The notes under the pieces: model-generated
The model's input: the letters and a program-made list of their open reading frames with translations, nothing else
The model's database searches: none
What the model was told of the DNA's origin: nothing
Source of the DNA: a virus
IMG/VR virus record: IMGVR_UViG_3300025305_000116
Coordinates: 1 to 26,138 of that record
DNA: 26,138 nt
Strand: one strand, 5' to 3'
Shown: positions 26,101 through 26,138 of the stretch, one piece after another
Layout: each line of letters opens with the position of its first letter
Numbering within the stretch: position 1 is the first letter of the stretch
Position numbers and translations under genes: made by a program

Positions 26101-26138
26101 AAGATATAGACTATGATACTATCCGTACTATGCAAGAA
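20109..26138 (+). CDS. Giant presumed ejection/internal virion protein, 3'-truncated (at least 2010 aa)
   Basis: An uninterrupted frame runs from ATG 20109 to the last base of the window: 2010 codons with no stop, so the full protein is longer. AAGGA (20097-20101) lies seven bases before the ATG and overlaps the previous stop. The N-terminus is proline-rich (PRQSPADYLPPLPGPSPDD). Residues ~291-316 form one hydrophobic segment (MLVGLLLTAATAGIGGVALTA), a likely membrane helix. Residues ~395-440 have an AAEGALTGTLAEIGNQ ... EYDW ... GGLESIITPF pattern of a type I associate with phage internal proteins. Long charged helices, possibly coiled coils, occur around 690-800 and 1090-1290. A linker VPPPPPPTTGG starts at 998. 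The rest is helical and has no domain I recognise; I see no transglycosylase, peptidase or polymerase motif. By position it would be the last and largest ejection protein, spanning the envelope during infection. Size and context support a virion role; exact function is unknown. Confidence 0.75.
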   Translation, partial: MVRPRQSPADYLPPLPGPSPDDMFHMGSLDRELDAGYYSKIPEAPLEAWGEDTLYSSKTIHESQKPYQVESINLATGDYQIGPLSLLESNRLGMALVHTGGMWGPNAQNTNLVASMMFAGRRELAGTFMALDEDMEKNLKNFISPLAYSNWLKGVNVHLPELDKPSTYIPVRTQHFEPMFIGEAWEQFNPNDLFLEEPHPDYTPDKAWALMWEKNPGFMNRISKLGANEEYFADAKNEHEWMHNANMLIELNYITKSKMWSDDTSWWGKNVSGQLYTFVVSGILNEPDMVGEMLVGLLLTAATAGIGGVALTAKIATYMRKGVKIMDELAELRTFVSKVLRMSRVTNFLPSAIPHTFMTRGGKVALKSRWFNPFANKGRNIFMANAAEGALTGTLAEIGNQRRKINWELQDEYDWEMVAWQGGLESIITPFINPAFVLGMKGLQRGSMRTMQFSSQLMTELTGTDIDLGAKLPDVVKNIVKVWGQPESATDRITLDILGNMAWKNLENMLGSLDADGRKVTGQRLGQILAMLLEDGKLDSLQGLETTLELMIKEATVRKDDGTTYIDHKKMDLPMAVAKLAAIAAKKRGLTADEIGTHEATAFFFIHGERIASERNKKNIKRKDGSEPVGDNKWTAPDIITEALGGTEIDIAVFFDEAMRAEVDEELTLGGLDPKFASKSQVAAAWEKAMVKRGATFAKRASAIIDEQEKLIKEVSELIEAARQALDIREGDASYYMNELVASDPELKRRLVELENFTNDLQALFNQISEIRALRESDLHVKDQTQANSMLDIALTSDRVGGMMARLKLIAKALNIDVKGISKISDMVAILKQRVSQDERFDLEAFKPLAEHLSLELSENLAVITEEQSNLEKVLIDNLFRTIANYHNVYKNSSPHVIDQTIDGVKIDRQFQAIVNSIMRVNDSNYEVLNIDNMTNTGEWNVTESGTKTDTTEPIFLTDKILLKDKKSGDVLSKGEGTIHHVEAHLLDKADPRHKEYVPPPPPPTTGGHPSTPPSKINELREKAGFEPVEVELSGDPESNSFVPLDFAESVTVYQTLQELIAKAEEAGDTKLAKELKRTLSALRFFAENHLDTLPITEAIVDIQTKTLAITKRMNEIDEEFMNNEKFKANYQIEADAQVVAVLSTRIKNSADRGKIKENDVVLDTESQEALSSLEDSYKIKPKKGVSHWKRLAKIRTMLEKKSANFGAKYLKAKEKHNKEITTHSDEIMRLKEKQRSEIHKINMRVIEAHLGEHTGLTLATGREIAEQVATHQLKLARKEADWKFFWEEQSTMTLNDFIFQYLNNNQYVRTRILKKHGTKEEGYTKKQLQEYWDQAIKKEKELIDRLHVGRMMATQRVINNLATEILEEKGVTIDNWNPEHRFTLDTLPDQRLAALAAGDGVTSHIETKLEAVTLLSQFARRIIYMLNTPRWSDETTLKWDKVKKALPPGIKNLRIEIVFAHALTPDSKNKANTEMLEVLELEFDVELLKGALADLITLLDPAIKEQYKYTARMIREAQKDPTDTHSEYSWYAAQRIVTMLWDAMLPAYRDEFLANEIHPDHIGRGYKLVHSKGVTTKWGTESDYIIAVGEEAKNMLLILPEGIRKLALERLGIKETAIIADIDPNTLLTAMASFMHKKTAADLAKYGNGTEDYNSAFTTGRGIIEIVLDRSPGTMRRVVDKSDPEGVVDNFTELNETSKESAKRFKKPEKEKSKVLLPPHTGDINMFGPLEEWGLIRTLEDEVFRNRIKFSAHVEITDSIRNQWADPNRVSNVKEDDMFNVGRRLPFRLTPYINNRLYKGTTLDRQELLEALFTVQLDMPAVVQSFIYDAVIGHRQFYASEAKTTSEIITTGWDTVMPSTNLAWVNILQQLNPELLQAENVDSPLVQLVLEEALRWENQTDPDTGKTRPFNEIINQYNYGDQSWQGAHLFWFLNRKGDEFIAELQRIHDEGEMGWNEDLADRYITTAVKWIHELLSTDKDSRMDIFRDLFKKVGITEDIDYDTIRTMQE

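Noticed and set aside
20109-26138. N4-type giant virion RNA polymerase
   Set aside because: Size and position prompted the idea, but no single-subunit polymerase motifs (such as an R-xxx-K...YG motif B or a catalytic palm Asp context) are visible in the 2010 residues, and the surrounding virion genes are T7-like, not N4-like.
1-26138. Holin/endolysin lysis cassette, integrase, CRISPR, insertion sequence or tRNA
   Set aside because: I searched for each by eye and found none. The only wall-related element is the LysM protein, which is embedded in the ejection block and is not a typical lysis gene.

Overview
The window is a fragment of a tailed-phage genome: the late (virion) module of a T7-like podovirus. 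Every gene I can support lies on the + strand, packed with one-base or short overlaps. The recognisable products form a T7-type set: the scaffold C-terminus, a gp10-like capsid protein, gp11- and gp12-like tail tube proteins, a fibre/tailspike with a T7 gp17-like N-terminus, a gp18/gp19-like terminase pair and a gp14-like internal protein. The DNA is AT-rich by eye. Base composition and a very short lysine-rich peptide of a type I associate with marine phages suggest an aquatic bacterial host. The host itself cannot be named from this sequence. Both ends cut through open reading frames, so the window is internal to a larger genome.

Layout. 2-433: end of the scaffold gene. 434-612: the longest non-coding stretch, with a run of potential hairpins and a candidate promoter. 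613-1872: major capsid protein, closed by a textbook rho-independent terminator (1905-1941), placed as T7 places its late terminator after gene 10. 1956-5443: tail tubular proteins A and B. 5455-9789: a 1444-residue tailspike that starts as a T7 fibre and becomes a pectate-lyase-like beta-helix. 9794-11801: a packaging cassette of small terminase, a 34-residue lysine-rich peptide and large terminase, each overlapping the next by one base. 11802-11876: a short gap with a second copy of the candidate promoter motif. 11877-26138: six consecutive genes for presumed internal/ejection proteins. They include a gp14-like protein, a LysM protein with an HExxxH motif, a 1325-residue protein with a duplicated motif, and an ORF that starts at 20109 and is still open at the right edge after 2010 codons.

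How the genes work together. The first block builds the procapsid and tail tube. The tailspike would recognise and perhaps cut a surface glycan. The terminase pair packages DNA. The last block would be carried inside the head and sent into the host envelope ahead of DNA, as T7 gp14-gp15-gp16 are. Here that block already exceeds 4,700 residues, about twice the T7 set, and it follows the tailspike and terminase genes instead of preceding them. The least explained part of the window is this enlarged, mostly unrecognisable ejection block, including a LysM protein that may replace the T7 gp16 transglycosylase as the wall-degrading enzyme.
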